Shown: piece by piece, positions 9,014-18,324 of the stretch
Layout of the letters: every line of letters begins with the position of its first letter
Position numbering within the stretch: the stretch's first letter is position 1
DNA from: Paenibacillus sp. An7
GTDB lineage: Bacteria > Bacillota > Bacilli > Paenibacillales > Paenibacillaceae
Direction of reading: 5' to 3'
Length of the DNA stretch: 64,000 nucleotides
NCBI RefSeq assembly: GCF_009870785.1
Contig: NZ_WTWX01000003.1
Coordinates: 159,133-223,132, forward strand
Made by a program: the position numbers and the translations under genes
Notes under the pieces: model-generated
What the model was told of the DNA's origin: nothing
What the model saw: only the letters and a program-made list of their open reading frames with translations
Databases searched by the model: none

Positions 9014-9032
9014 ATTCTAAGTCATCCAGCAG

Positions 9033-9085
9033 AAAAAAGGTCATAACCTAAGTTTGGTATCTCGAACTTAAGTTAAGACCTTTTT
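9033..9085. terminator. Bidirectional terminator
   Basis: Hairpin with AAAAAAGGTC and GACCTTTTT arms extended by a TAACCTAAGTT/AACTTAAGTTA inner stem. It separates the YrhK-like gene (+) from the convergent flavoprotein gene (-). Confidence 0.85.
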
Positions 9086-9105
9086 ATTTTTATATGATGA
9101 TCGTG

Positions 9106-10320
9106 TTAATGTACTTTAGGTTTATTATGTAGGTACAAGTCAAGATCTGGACTGTTCCCCTTAGTAATTACATCAGTGACGATTTTCGAAAGATTCATAT
9201 TATAGACGGTTCCATTATCACCATAAGCCATAATGTAAAAACAGTTTGGATACTCTTCGTTCCTTCCAATCATCGGCAGACCATTAACTGTACCCGCAAA
9301 AAAAGCACCCTGTGCGAAGTCCGGTTCTGTGTTGATCTCAGGGAACATATGATGAAATGCGTTCATCAGTTTGTCTCGGCCCTGCCCAATTTTGGCATCT
9401 CGGCTTAGCGTCTGATCGGTATCCTGATCCATTCCGCCTATAATAATCCGATTGTCCTTGGTAGTTCGCAAATATAGATAGGGTCTGGCGGTTTCCCAGA
9501 TCAGGCTTCGTTTGTACCAGCTTGTAAAGTCAGAAACAGGTTTTGTAATTACGACGTAAGAGCTTGTAATCGTTGCATTGTCACTAGGTGTAATCTCTGC
9601 TTGCTCGTAACCTGCAGCCATGATGACATACTTAGCCGTAATGGTATGACCGTTTTTTGTCTTAAAAACAGCAGTATCTTTCTCAAAGGTTTTTCCTGTA
9701 ATCTCCGTATTGCAGTATATTCTGCCACCAAGATGTTCCACTTGCCGGAATAACCCGTAAATGTATTTGAGCGGATTCATTTCTGCATCATTGGAATAGT
9801 ATATGGCTCCTGCCTTGCGGAAAGGATAGAGGCCGGCAATCTGTTTCTCGTCCCAATACTCCACTTTAAATCCATGTTTGGATAGCAGCTCATACTCCTC
9901 CTTCAAGGCAGGGATATCTTCAGCAGTAGAAGCATAGTACAGGCTGTCTCTTCTAATGAAATCAGCCTGATCCTCAATGTTAGCACAGGCCTCTTCAATA
10001 TCTGTAATTGCTTGTTCACAAAGTTTTAGATGGCGTACGGCTGTTTCTTCTCCAAAACTTGCTGACAGCTCCGCTAAACTTTTATCACCCGCATATTGAA
10101 TGAGTGCCGTATTTGTACTAGAGCTTCCGCCGCCGATGGTGCGTTTATCAACCACAACGACACGTAAACCCTGCTTGGCAAGCCTGTAAGCACTCTGTGC
10201 GCCAGAACTGCCGCCTCCAATAATCAGTGCATCACAAGTAATATCCTCTGTTAATTTAGGATACTCCGGAGTATTGCCCACCGTTGTTGGCCAGTATAGT
10301 GTACCGCTTTGTAGATCCAT
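9106..10320 (-). CDS. FAD-dependent oxidoreductase, DAO family (paralogue 2)
   Basis: 404-residue flavoprotein, collinear along its whole length with the one at 5175-6389: the same N-terminal LYWPTTV block, GGGSSGAQSAYRLAKQGL Rossmann motif, SSSTNTALIQYAGDKS loop and GYGDNGTVYN C-terminal motif. The frame is open to 10440, but ATG 10320 is the start because a GGGAGG site sits 8 bases upstream and the length then equals the paralogue. A TTGAAA-18-TATACC promoter lies upstream, with a 9-mer direct repeat around it. Likely amine or amino-acid oxidation; substrate unknown. Confidence 0.85.
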   Translation of the reverse strand: MDLQSGTLYWPTTVGNTPEYPKLTEDITCDALIIGGGSSGAQSAYRLAKQGLRVVVVDKRTIGGGSSSTNTALIQYAGDKSLAELSASFGEETAVRHLKLCEQAITDIEEACANIEDQADFIRRDSLYYASTAEDIPALKEEYELLSKHGFKVEYWDEKQIAGLYPFRKAGAIYYSNDAEMNPLKYIYGLFRQVEHLGGRIYCNTEITGKTFEKDTAVFKTKNGHTITAKYVIMAAGYEQAEITPSDNATITSSYVVITKPVSDFTSWYKRSLIWETARPYLYLRTTKDNRIIIGGMDQDTDQTLSRDAKIGQGRDKLMNAFHHMFPEINTEPDFAQGAFFAGTVNGLPMIGRNEEYPNCFYIMAYGDNGTVYNMNLSKIVTDVITKGNSPDLDLYLHNKPKVH

Positions 10321-10338
10321 AGCGGGAGCCTCCCTTAT

Positions 10339-10377
10339 TTCTGTTCTATTTATGGTATAGGATAAACATTCTGTTCT
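10339..10377. promoter_or_regulatory. Direct repeat TTCTGTTCT flanking the paralogue-2 promoter
   Basis: TTCTGTTCT occurs at 10339-10347 and 10369-10377, 30 bases start to start (about three helical turns), on either side of the candidate -10 (TATACC on the minus strand). This is a plausible pair of regulator half-sites. It is absent upstream of paralogue 1. Confidence 0.35.
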
Positions 10378-10459
10378 TTTCAATACCATAATTTTATAGA
10401 AAAGAAACAAGAAATTTATGGGTAGGTGATGATTTCCCAAAGCTTAGTAAGACTACATC

Positions 10460-12013
10460 TTAAGCATCCAGCTTCTTAAGCGGTTCGGAAGCAGGGCCTT
10501 CCATGACCGTTCCATCATAGGAATAACGGGAACCATGGCACGGACAATCCCAGGAGCGTTCCCCTGAATTCCATTCGACTTCACATCCAAGATGAGTACA
10601 TGTACGGTCTACAAGATGTACTTTGCCCTCTGGATCTTTATAGGCGCCTGCCCGCTTCCCTTCATGCCATACGACCGACCCTTCGTCTGTCCCCAGATCA
10701 CTAAGTTTAGGATGAGAAAGATCTACTTTTCCTATAATTAATTCTTTTACTACATTCAAGTTTTCTTTGATTGCATTTTTGATTGAAGGATCTGCTTTGA
10801 ACCGGCCCGGATCATATAACTCCGCATAAGGATTGCTTCTCTTCATGATGAGATCGGTAAGAAGCCTTCCTGCAACGGTTCCCGTTGTCATACCCCATTT
10901 ACCATACCCTGTTCCGACGAATACCCGGTTGTAGGCTCCTCCAATAGGACCGATAAAAGGAACTTTATCGATCGTAATCAGGTCTTGCGCTGACCAGCGG
11001 AAGTATACTTTTTTAACACCAAAATATTCACCGGCAAATTTGAGGAGTTCTTCATAATGTTCATGTGTACTGATGCCTTGTCCCGTCTTATGATTCTCGC
11101 CGCCGACAATCAGCAGATTCTTATCACCATACTGTACAGAGCGCAGGGAACGTTCCGGTGTATCAATGCTAATGTACATATCCCCTTCATAAGAGGTTTC
11201 CGGTTCGATGGCTATTGCATAGGAACGTTCGGCATGCATACGGGCAAAATACAGCCTAGGGTCATGGAAAGGGAAGTGACTTGCGGACACAACATATTTA
11301 CTTGTAATATGGTGGTCACTATTCTCTAAAAAGACTTTTACATGATTCTCATTCTCTTCGAGATTCGCTGCTGTCGTTTTTTCATAGATTTGAACACCGA
11401 GGCTGACAAGCTCCTCCGTTAATCTTCTAAGGTATTGAAGCGGATGGAAACGTGCCTGATTTGGCAGACTGATGCCGCATACCGCTGGGACAGGAATGGT
11501 TAGGCGGTCATGCCATACACCCGGGATGCTAAGCTGTTTATAAGCGTCAAATTCATCCTCCATTTTCTTTTGTTCTTTCTCATCTTCTGCTTGAAGATAG
11601 ATATACGCATTCTCTTCACTTAATTGGCAGTCGATCTCCATCTCGGTAACGACACTGCGGATAAAACGAAGGGCTTCTTCATTTGCTTCATAGTACAGCC
11701 GAGCTTTTTCATGGCCAAAGTGCTGCAAGAGTTCGTTATAGATCAGACCGTGCTGGGAAGTGATTTTAGCAGTGGTGTGGCCTGTTGTTCCATTAAGGAT
11801 CATGCCTGCCTCAACCAGAGTCACTTTGTATCCTTCTTTGGCAAGAAGATAAGCGGTAGTTATACCGGTGATGCCTGCTCCAACGATCGTAACATCCGTA
11901 ACTAGATTTTCCTGCAGTTTAGGAAATGTTGGCAGAGGAGTAGTATCACGCCACATGGATTCTGGGTTCTTGGGCAATTCGGTAGCGGACCAAGGTTCAA
12001 TATGGTTATTCAC
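10460..12013 (-). CDS. FAD-dependent oxidoreductase with C-terminal Rieske [2Fe-2S] domain (YhfW-like)
   Basis: 517-residue fusion. Residues about 35-400 are a DAO-type flavoprotein (VTIVGAGITGITTAYLL Rossmann motif; GTGYGKWGMTTGTVAGRLL C-terminal FAD motif). The last 90 residues are a Rieske domain with both cluster motifs, CTHLGC and CPCHGS, giving two Cys and two His ligands. B. subtilis YhfW has this arrangement. The start is a GTG at 12013, with an AGGAGG site 9-10 bases upstream; the upstream ATG at 12052 lacks one. Electrons probably pass between flavin and Rieske cluster; substrate and redox partner are unknown. Confidence 0.9.
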   Translation of the reverse strand: MNNHIEPWSATELPKNPESMWRDTTPLPTFPKLQENLVTDVTIVGAGITGITTAYLLAKEGYKVTLVEAGMILNGTTGHTTAKITSQHGLIYNELLQHFGHEKARLYYEANEEALRFIRSVVTEMEIDCQLSEENAYIYLQAEDEKEQKKMEDEFDAYKQLSIPGVWHDRLTIPVPAVCGISLPNQARFHPLQYLRRLTEELVSLGVQIYEKTTAANLEENENHVKVFLENSDHHITSKYVVSASHFPFHDPRLYFARMHAERSYAIAIEPETSYEGDMYISIDTPERSLRSVQYGDKNLLIVGGENHKTGQGISTHEHYEELLKFAGEYFGVKKVYFRWSAQDLITIDKVPFIGPIGGAYNRVFVGTGYGKWGMTTGTVAGRLLTDLIMKRSNPYAELYDPGRFKADPSIKNAIKENLNVVKELIIGKVDLSHPKLSDLGTDEGSVVWHEGKRAGAYKDPEGKVHLVDRTCTHLGCEVEWNSGERSWDCPCHGSRYSYDGTVMEGPASEPLKKLDA

Positions 12014-12185
12014 AGCAAAAAACCTCCTATTTATAGTCGTTCCATTGTACATACGAGTCTATTTTTCAATTATTACCACCCATATATAAATAGAAACTCT
12101 GCGTATGGATATATTTTGGAAATAAATCCAGCTGTGTGTTTTTTGTCCTACTAATTCTGCAGACCAGCTCTTATACTAGATACTA

Positions 12186-12197
12186 TAAAACGTTTTA
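12186..12197. promoter_or_regulatory. Candidate LacI-family operator upstream of the GH3 gene
   Basis: TAAAACGTTTTA is a perfect 12-bp palindrome with the central CG typical of LacI/GalR-family operators. It lies about 90 bases upstream of the GH3 start, overlapping a candidate promoter region. A near-cre sequence (TGTAAGCGATTCAC) follows at about 12218 but departs from the cre consensus at its right end. No LacI gene is in the window. Confidence 0.5.
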
Positions 12198-12282
12198 GAA
12201 AACAAAATATGGGTATTGTAAGCGATTCACTTTTGGTATTATTGGTAAATAAGCCAATTTGGTAATCAAAGGAGAAGAGAAC

Positions 12283-15102
12283 ATGACAAAAGCGGTGCAA
12301 TTTCCTTTTCAAGATACAGAACTTGATTTAGATCTGCGTGTAAAAGACCTGATTTCTAGATTTACGCTGGATGAAAAAATAGAATCGATGTTACAATACC
12401 AACCTGCTATCGAGCGACTGGGTGTAGGCGCTTACAAACATGGAACTGAAGCAGCACATGGTCTCGCTTGGTTGGGTGAAGCAACGAGCTTTCCACAGCC
12501 GGTAGGTCTTGCTCATACGTGGGATACGGAACTGATGGAAGAGATCGGTTCTGTTATTGGGGATGAAGCAAGGGTGTTCTACAAACGGAATCCAGAAGTG
12601 AACGGGCTGACCTTGTGGGCACCCACGGTGGATATGGAGCGGGACCCAAGATGGGGACGTAATGAAGAAGCATATGGAGAAGACCCTGAGCTTACAGGTG
12701 AACTGACAACGAGCCTTGTCAAAGGTATGCAAGGAGATCACCCTAAATATTATAAATCGATAGCGACATTGAAGCATTTTCTGGCTAACAATAATGAAGT
12801 GGATCGCAGCAGCGGGTCTTCAAGTATTGATCCTAGGAATATGCGTGAATATTATTTGAAAGCTTTTGAGAAGCCTTTCTTAAAAGGCGGAGCACAGTCC
12901 ATGATGACAGCTTACAACTCCATTAATGGAACGCCGGCACTGCTGCATCCTTTTGTCAAAGAAGTAGTCAAAGGCGAATGGGGAATGGATGGCTTTATTG
13001 TCAGCGATGCAGGTGATGTGATGGGAATTTACAATGACCACAAATATTATGATTCACATACGCCGGGAGTAGTAGAATCCATTCATGCCGGCATTGACAG
13101 TATTACAGATGATGCGGAATTATCTAAAAAAGCCATAAGAGAAGGACTCCAGATAGGGACACTAATGGAGTCAGATCTTGATGAGGCGCTATTTAATACA
13201 TTCCGTGTGCGCTTTCGCCTAGGAGAATTTGATCCAGCCGAGATGAATCCTTACGCCTCCATTGGGGAAGAAGCATTCATGACCGAAGAAGCAAAAGCCT
13301 TATCATTAAAGGCAGCGAAGAAACAAATGGTTCTTTTGAAAAACGAAAAGAATATGCTCCCGCTGAGCAAAGAGAAGCTGCAAAGTGTGGCTGTTATCGG
13401 TGAACTTGGCGGCGTAGTCCTTCGGGATTGGTATGCAGGTACCCTTCCTTATAAAGTGACTCCGCTTGAGGCCATTCAGAAGAAGCTTGCAGGCAAACAA
13501 GTACAATACTGTGATGCGAATGATCGCATAACTCTTACTTCTGCCGCGAGCGGTAAAAAAGTCGGGGTATTAGACGGGGAGAACGCGCCTTTAGCAGCCA
13601 ATGGCACAGCAGAGACGTTTGTTTTATCAGACTGGGGATTTGGAAGTGTAACGCTGCGTGCGGAATCGAGCGGTAAACTACTTACATCTGACGAAGAGCA
13701 GTTAACTGCATCCGCAGATGAAGCGTACGGCTGGTTCGTAAAAGAAATTCTTCATCTCTTGCCGCAAGAAGATGGTACGGTAGGAATCAGTACCTGGAAC
13801 GACAAAAAAGTGACAGTCCCAAATGGCGGCACTGCGGCTCTCGCTGTGAACGAAACAATTAGTGAAATAGGCACAGCAGAGAAATTTAAACTGGAAGTGG
13901 TATCTGATGGTATTGCAGAAGCAGTAGAAGCAGCTAAATCAGCGGATACAGCGATTGTTTTTGTAGGGAATAATCCGCTGATTAACGGAAAAGAAGAGAT
14001 TGACCGTCCGGGTCTTGAGCTTCCTCAGTCGCAGCAGCGTCTAATAGAAGCAGTTTATGCGGCGAATCCAAATACAGTCGTCGTTGTCGTAGGAGCCTAT
14101 CCTTTTACAATGAACTGGGTAGAAGAGAACATCCCTGCGATTCTATATACATCTCATGCAGGACAGGAGATCGGAAATGCGATTGCGGATGTCTTATTCG
14201 GGGATTATGCACCGGCAGGCAGACTGAATATGACTTGGTATAAATCGGAAGATCAACTGACTCATATCAAAGATTATGACATTATCAAATCGGAAAGAAC
14301 GTATCAGTATTTCAAAGATGATGTGCTGTATCCGTTCGGACATGGCTTAACGTATGCTTCTTTCAAGTATGACAATCTTAGACTGAGTGCGAATGAGATC
14401 AGTGAAGAAGATGTAATTACGGTCAGTGTAGAGATTACGAATGTTAGTCAAGTTTCAAGTGATGAAGTAGTTCAATTCTACATTCGTGCTAACGAGTCCC
14501 GTGTGAAGCGTCCGCTCAAAACCCTGAAAGGATTCCGCCGCATTCACTTATCACAAGGGGAGACGAAGACCGTTACTTTTGAATTGCCGGCCTCTGAGCT
14601 TGCATTTTGGGATGTAACGCGAAACAAATACTGTGTAGAGACAGGCAGCTATCGTATTCTGATTGGAAGATCATCTGCAGATATTCAGGTTTCTGCTGAC
14701 ATTCAGGTGAATGGTGAATTCATCCCTGCCCGGAATTTGGCACTTGAAACACGTGCAGAGAATTACGATGATTACAGCGGTGTTGATCTGGATGAGTGCA
14801 AAGAAAGCGGAAGCTGTGTAAGATCCTTAGAAGATATCAGCTGGGTACTTTATCAAGGAGCTGATTTTGGAGAGAGAAGTGTGGGCTTTACGGGACGTTT
14901 ATCCAGTGAATTTACAGATGCAGAGATAGAGATTCGTCTTGGCGCGCCAAATGGAATGCTTGCGGGTACGGTGCAAGTCGCGGCAAAAGGAGTACAGGGC
15001 TGGCAGACGGTATTCACTACACTTACTGAAGCAGCAGGAATGCAGGACGTTTATGTTATTCTTCCCAAAGGCGTTCGAATGAGTCGATTTACGATTGCCT
15101 AG
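12283..15102 (+). CDS. GH3 family glycoside hydrolase with CBM6-like C-terminal module
   Basis: 939-residue beta-glycosidase, no signal peptide, so probably intracellular and acting on imported oligosaccharides. Residues about 1-330 form the GH3 TIM barrel; the nucleophile is Asp242 in GFIVSDAGDVMG. The GH3 C-terminal alpha/beta domain (about 360-680) is interrupted near residues 400-540 by a beta-rich insert with internally similar blocks, resembling a fascin/trefoil-like carbohydrate module. An FnIII-like domain follows. The last 90 residues (WVLYQGADFGERS onward) look like CBM6. ATG 12283 has AAAGGAG 8 bases upstream; the TTG at 12259 does not. Beta-glucosidase or beta-xylosidase; specificity unresolved. 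Confidence 0.85.
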   Translation: MTKAVQFPFQDTELDLDLRVKDLISRFTLDEKIESMLQYQPAIERLGVGAYKHGTEAAHGLAWLGEATSFPQPVGLAHTWDTELMEEIGSVIGDEARVFYKRNPEVNGLTLWAPTVDMERDPRWGRNEEAYGEDPELTGELTTSLVKGMQGDHPKYYKSIATLKHFLANNNEVDRSSGSSSIDPRNMREYYLKAFEKPFLKGGAQSMMTAYNSINGTPALLHPFVKEVVKGEWGMDGFIVSDAGDVMGIYNDHKYYDSHTPGVVESIHAGIDSITDDAELSKKAIREGLQIGTLMESDLDEALFNTFRVRFRLGEFDPAEMNPYASIGEEAFMTEEAKALSLKAAKKQMVLLKNEKNMLPLSKEKLQSVAVIGELGGVVLRDWYAGTLPYKVTPLEAIQKKLAGKQVQYCDANDRITLTSAASGKKVGVLDGENAPLAANGTAETFVLSDWGFGSVTLRAESSGKLLTSDEEQLTASADEAYGWFVKEILHLLPQEDGTVGISTWNDKKVTVPNGGTAALAVNETISEIGTAEKFKLEVVSDGIAEAVEAAKSADTAIVFVGNNPLINGKEEIDRPGLELPQSQQRLIEAVYAANPNTVVVVVGAYPFTMNWVEENIPAILYTSHAGQEIGNAIADVLFGDYAPAGRLNMTWYKSEDQLTHIKDYDIIKSERTYQYFKDDVLYPFGHGLTYASFKYDNLRLSANEISEEDVITVSVEITNVSQVSSDEVVQFYIRANESRVKRPLKTLKGFRRIHLSQGETKTVTFELPASELAFWDVTRNKYCVETGSYRILIGRSSADIQVSADIQVNGEFIPARNLALETRAENYDDYSGVDLDECKESGSCVRSLEDISWVLYQGADFGERSVGFTGRLSSEFTDAEIEIRLGAPNGMLAGTVQVAAKGVQGWQTVFTTLTEAAGMQDVYVILPKGVRMSRFTIA

Positions 15103-15141
15103 GAAGGGAATTTATCTCCTCTGTTGTTGATCCAAATCATT

Positions 15142-15190
15142 GAGCATTGTCTTGTTTGGCACATTTGCCAGGCAAACAATGCTCTTTCTT
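15142..15190 (+). terminator. Terminator of the GH3 gene
   Basis: GAGCATTGT and ACAATGCTC form a 9-bp stem with an inner TTGTTTGGC/GCCAGGCAA pairing, followed by TTTCTTT. Confidence 0.75.
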
Positions 15191-15324
15191 TATAAAAACG
15201 CATGCTTTCGTATAAGTTGTCATCACTCAGGATCTGTAATGTTACATTTTAGGTTCATAAGGTCGATATATTATACAGGTACGTAATTTTTGGTGGCAAT
15301 CGCCACTTGTGGAAGAGGTTGTCC

Positions 15325-17757
15325 ATGCATATAGAACATATACATAATTCTTATGATCACATTTTTGTTTTTTTCTCTTATGTTATTGCTGTATTCGCTT
15401 CGTATAATGTTCTAAATCTAGCCAAGACCATTAGCAGCTCCAGAGGGAAAAGTTACGGACTTTGGCTTTTATATGGCGCTGTTGTTATGGGAATGGGGAT
15501 ATGGTCGATGCACTTTGTCGGCATGCTTGCTGTTAACTTTGCGATTCCCGTCTCCTACAATTTTGAGATTATCATTGCGTCTGTCATCGTCGCTATTATC
15601 GCTTCATTCATTGCTCTCTATATTGTTGTTCATCAGAAAGTATCCAAAAGAAGATTGCTGGCAGGTGCTTCTCTCTTCGCGATCGGAATCTCAACAATGC
15701 ATTACATTGGGATGGAGGCAGTTGATCTTAAGGTAACGTATGATCCTTTCTATTTTATTTTATCTATTGTAATTGCCTTCGCAGCGTCGACTACTGCTTT
15801 AGGACTTACTTTTTATTTTCTCGGAAATCAAAAGTACCGGGAGCGAGGGAAGAAATTCGGAAGTGCGTTATTAATGGGAACAGGGATTGCTGGAATGCAT
15901 TACACGGGGATGGCAGGGGCCCACTATGAAATAAGTCTTGAGCGTGAACCCGCAGTTATGATGATTAAGGAGGAATGGCTCGCTTATTTTATTACCATAG
16001 GCTCCATACTTACACTTGCGCTCTCTCTTCTAGGATTATATATAACAAGACGGTTTGCACGTCAGGAGATGGCGAAACAGGAAAGCGAGAAATGGTACAG
16101 ATCCTTATATGAAAGTAATCAGGACGGCATTATTTCAGTTAATTCAGAACATATCATTATTGGATTCAACCCGGCAGCTGAAAAAATCATGAAAATCAAT
16201 GAAGAGAATTATAAATGTAAACCAATCAGCTCCATTCTTCCGATCTTTGTGTCCGATCAGCATGAATACTTAAAAGACATGTATCGCCGCTCATCAAAAG
16301 GAGAAATTCTTAGATACGAATCAGCTATCCATCATCATAGCGGAGAACAAATCGACCTGAGTATGGTAAATACCCCGGTTCTTGTCGATGGAAACGTGAT
16401 GGGGAACTACATCATTGCAAGAGACGTAACGGAGGAAAAAAGAATAAAGGAAAGAAACCATTTTCTTGCCTTTCATGATGAGCTTACTGGGCTTCCCAAT
16501 CGGCGAATGTTCAATCAAGATTTATCAGACATGATTATAGAGCAGCAAGAAAGCGGCAATTCTTTTGTCGTCATGGTCATGGATATGGATCGTTTCAAAG
16601 TCATTAATGACTCTCTTGGACACGCATATGGTGATCTATTCTTACAGCAGATGAGTAAGCGTATTAAGCAATGTTTAGCTGGTGAGAGTGCCGTCATCTC
16701 ACGTATGGGTGGAGATGAGTTTGCTATTTTGCTGAAAGAGGTTAGGAACGAAGAAGAAGCAGTCCTGTTGGCTGAACGGATCATTAAGGAAATGGGTCTG
16801 CCTTATCAGCTTAAGGATAACGAATATTATGTTACCGCCAGCATTGGGATTGCGATTTATCCGCAGCATGGGATCGATGCCGTACAGCTGCAACGAAATG
16901 CAGACATGGCAATGTATGAAGTAAAGAAGCAGGGGAAAAACAATTTTCATTTTTTCTCTAATGAGCTTAATGCTCAAATCACTGAACGTGTCGAACTTGA
17001 AGGAGAGCTTAGGAAGTCTATTGAGAGAGAAGAGTTTGAACTGTATTATCAGCCTCAGTTCCACGCAGGGGAAGGAAAGCTGATCGGAGTAGAAGCGCTC
17101 GTGAGATGGAACCATCCAGAGAAGGGAATACTGTCGCCTGCTCTATTTATTCCTGTTGCAGAAGAGATTGGTCTCATAACGAACCTTGGAACTTGGGTGC
17201 TTCGTGAAGCTTGCCGTCAGATGCATAAATGGCATGAAGAAGGTGGACCTTTAATTCCCGTATCTGTAAACCTGTCATCACAACAGTTCTATCAGCCGCA
17301 TCTTGCGAGAGATATTAAGAAAATACTAGAAGAGACCGGACTTCAGCCGGCATATCTAGAACTTGAGATTACGGAAAGTATGATGATGGATGCGGAAACA
17401 TCGAGTGAGATTCTTGAGGAGTTATCAAGTCTTGGAATACGGATTAGTCTCGATGATTTCGGGACCGGATACAGCTCTCTTAGTTACTTGAAAATGTTCC
17501 CGATTAACAAACTGAAGATCGATCGTTCTTTTATCCAAGATATCGCGGTAAGTGACAATGACAAGGCCATTGTAGCATCTATTATATCCATGGCTCAGCA
17601 CTTGAAGATGGACGTGATTGCAGAAGGAATTGAGACAAAGGATCAACTGGATATTTTAGTTGCGAGTAATTGCAGTGAAATTCAGGGTTACTATTACAGT
17701 CGTCCTTTGCCTGCGGGAGAACTGGCTTCTACCTTTTTATCTCCGCTCCATAAGTAG
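15325..17757 (+). CDS. MHYT-PAS-GGDEF-EAL cyclic-di-GMP turnover protein (YkoW/DgcW-like)
   Basis: 810-residue membrane sensor enzyme. Residues 1-240 hold seven membrane helices with three MHYT motifs (MHFVGM, MHYIGM, MHYTGM), thought to bind a metal and sense a diatomic gas. A PAS domain (about 260-380), an intact GGDEF cyclase domain (SRMGGDEFAIL) and an intact EAL phosphodiesterase domain (EALVRWNHP, DDFGTGYSSLSYL) follow. There is no RxxD inhibitory site before GGDEF. The order matches B. subtilis YkoW/DgcW. ATG 15325 follows GGAAGAGG; the TTG at 15307 is poorer. Both catalytic motifs are preserved, so the net activity is undetermined. Confidence 0.92.
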   Translation: MHIEHIHNSYDHIFVFFSYVIAVFASYNVLNLAKTISSSRGKSYGLWLLYGAVVMGMGIWSMHFVGMLAVNFAIPVSYNFEIIIASVIVAIIASFIALYIVVHQKVSKRRLLAGASLFAIGISTMHYIGMEAVDLKVTYDPFYFILSIVIAFAASTTALGLTFYFLGNQKYRERGKKFGSALLMGTGIAGMHYTGMAGAHYEISLEREPAVMMIKEEWLAYFITIGSILTLALSLLGLYITRRFARQEMAKQESEKWYRSLYESNQDGIISVNSEHIIIGFNPAAEKIMKINEENYKCKPISSILPIFVSDQHEYLKDMYRRSSKGEILRYESAIHHHSGEQIDLSMVNTPVLVDGNVMGNYIIARDVTEEKRIKERNHFLAFHDELTGLPNRRMFNQDLSDMIIEQQESGNSFVVMVMDMDRFKVINDSLGHAYGDLFLQQMSKRIKQCLAGESAVISRMGGDEFAILLKEVRNEEEAVLLAERIIKEMGLPYQLKDNEYYVTASIGIAIYPQHGIDAVQLQRNADMAMYEVKKQGKNNFHFFSNELNAQITERVELEGELRKSIEREEFELYYQPQFHAGEGKLIGVEALVRWNHPEKGILSPALFIPVAEEIGLITNLGTWVLREACRQMHKWHEEGGPLIPVSVNLSSQQFYQPHLARDIKKILEETGLQPAYLELEITESMMMDAETSSEILEELSSLGIRISLDDFGTGYSSLSYLKMFPINKLKIDRSFIQDIAVSDNDKAIVASIISMAQHLKMDVIAEGIETKDQLDILVASNCSEIQGYYYSRPLPAGELASTFLSPLHK

Positions 17758-17824
17758 TAAAGGTTATCTATACAGTGTATAAAATGTACCGTTTACCATT
17801 CCCTTATTTTATAAGTATATGTAA

Positions 17825-18172
17825 CAATTTGTTAATTATCAAATAAAGGATCTTAGAAATTCTATAGCTCATAACGATGTTATTTTTGACGCCCGGTTTA
17901 GAAGTAGCACTCCAAATAGAGCCTTAATACAGAGTCTTGAAAGTGACACGAGAATACGTAATATTACTTTTAACACTATTGTCGATTATTTCATACTCGT
18001 GATTTACCTTCTAAAAAGCTTTAAATTAACTAAGACAGAACTGATGAAGACTATGAACAGATTTGAATCAGCAATTGATGACGCTAAGAGTCAGATACCG
18101 CAGACCATATACAATCAGATTTTTCTTCCAGATACAAAACATAAATTAAGTACACTTAGACAGTTTATTTAG
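17825..18172 (+). pseudogene. 5-prime-truncated Abi-family (abortive infection, HEPN-like) gene remnant
   Basis: An open frame of 115 codons runs from a stop at 17822 to TAG 18170-18172 with no start at its beginning. It contains the block IKDLRNSIAHNDVIFDARFR, whose R-N-x3-A-H pattern is the HEPN-type motif at the C-terminal side of Abi_2/AbiD-AbiF proteins. A conserved-looking tail follows (FKLTKTELMKTMNRF, then TKHKLSTLRQFI). In the next frame the preceding codons (17763-17830) read YRLPFPYFISICNN, which could join it through one frameshift. About the N-terminal two thirds are missing. It sits directly after the cyclic-di-GMP gene. Family from memory of the motif; moderately sure. Confidence 0.6.
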
Positions 18173-18201
18173 GAATTGCTGCATATTTTAGGAGCAAAAT
18201 G

Positions 18202-18279
18202 TATAATATAGATATTGAATAGCGGTGGCTGTTTTCGGACTACCACCTGAGGGAACCGGATTTTCCGGTTCCCTTTTTG
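18202..18279 (+). ncRNA. Possible small RNA unit: TATAAT element, two hairpins, strong terminator
   Basis: A TATAAT (18202-18207) with a weak upstream -35 (TTGCTG at 20 bases) is followed by a GGTGG/CCACC hairpin (about 18223-18248). A strong terminator follows: GGGAACCGG, short loop, CCGGTTCCC, T5. Nothing coding lies in the roughly 70 bases between, and the next gene is on the other strand. The hairpin may only be the terminator of the upstream remnant or cyclic-di-GMP gene; a short independent transcript is the alternative. The terminator part is firm, the RNA tentative. Confidence 0.4.
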
Positions 18280-18324
18280 TATTCCAGAACTAACTATGCA
18301 ATTTATATAGTACCGTCGCTTTAC

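Noticed and set aside
12215..12235. CcpA cre site before the GH3 gene (TGTAAGCGATTCAC)
   Set aside because: The left half fits but the right end departs from the consensus at three positions. It is mentioned only as a near match.
18202..18280. Known riboswitch (fluoride, preQ1, c-di-GMP) in the short unit before the hemerythrin gene
   Set aside because: The hairpins lack the conserved bases of these classes, and no gene follows on that strand.
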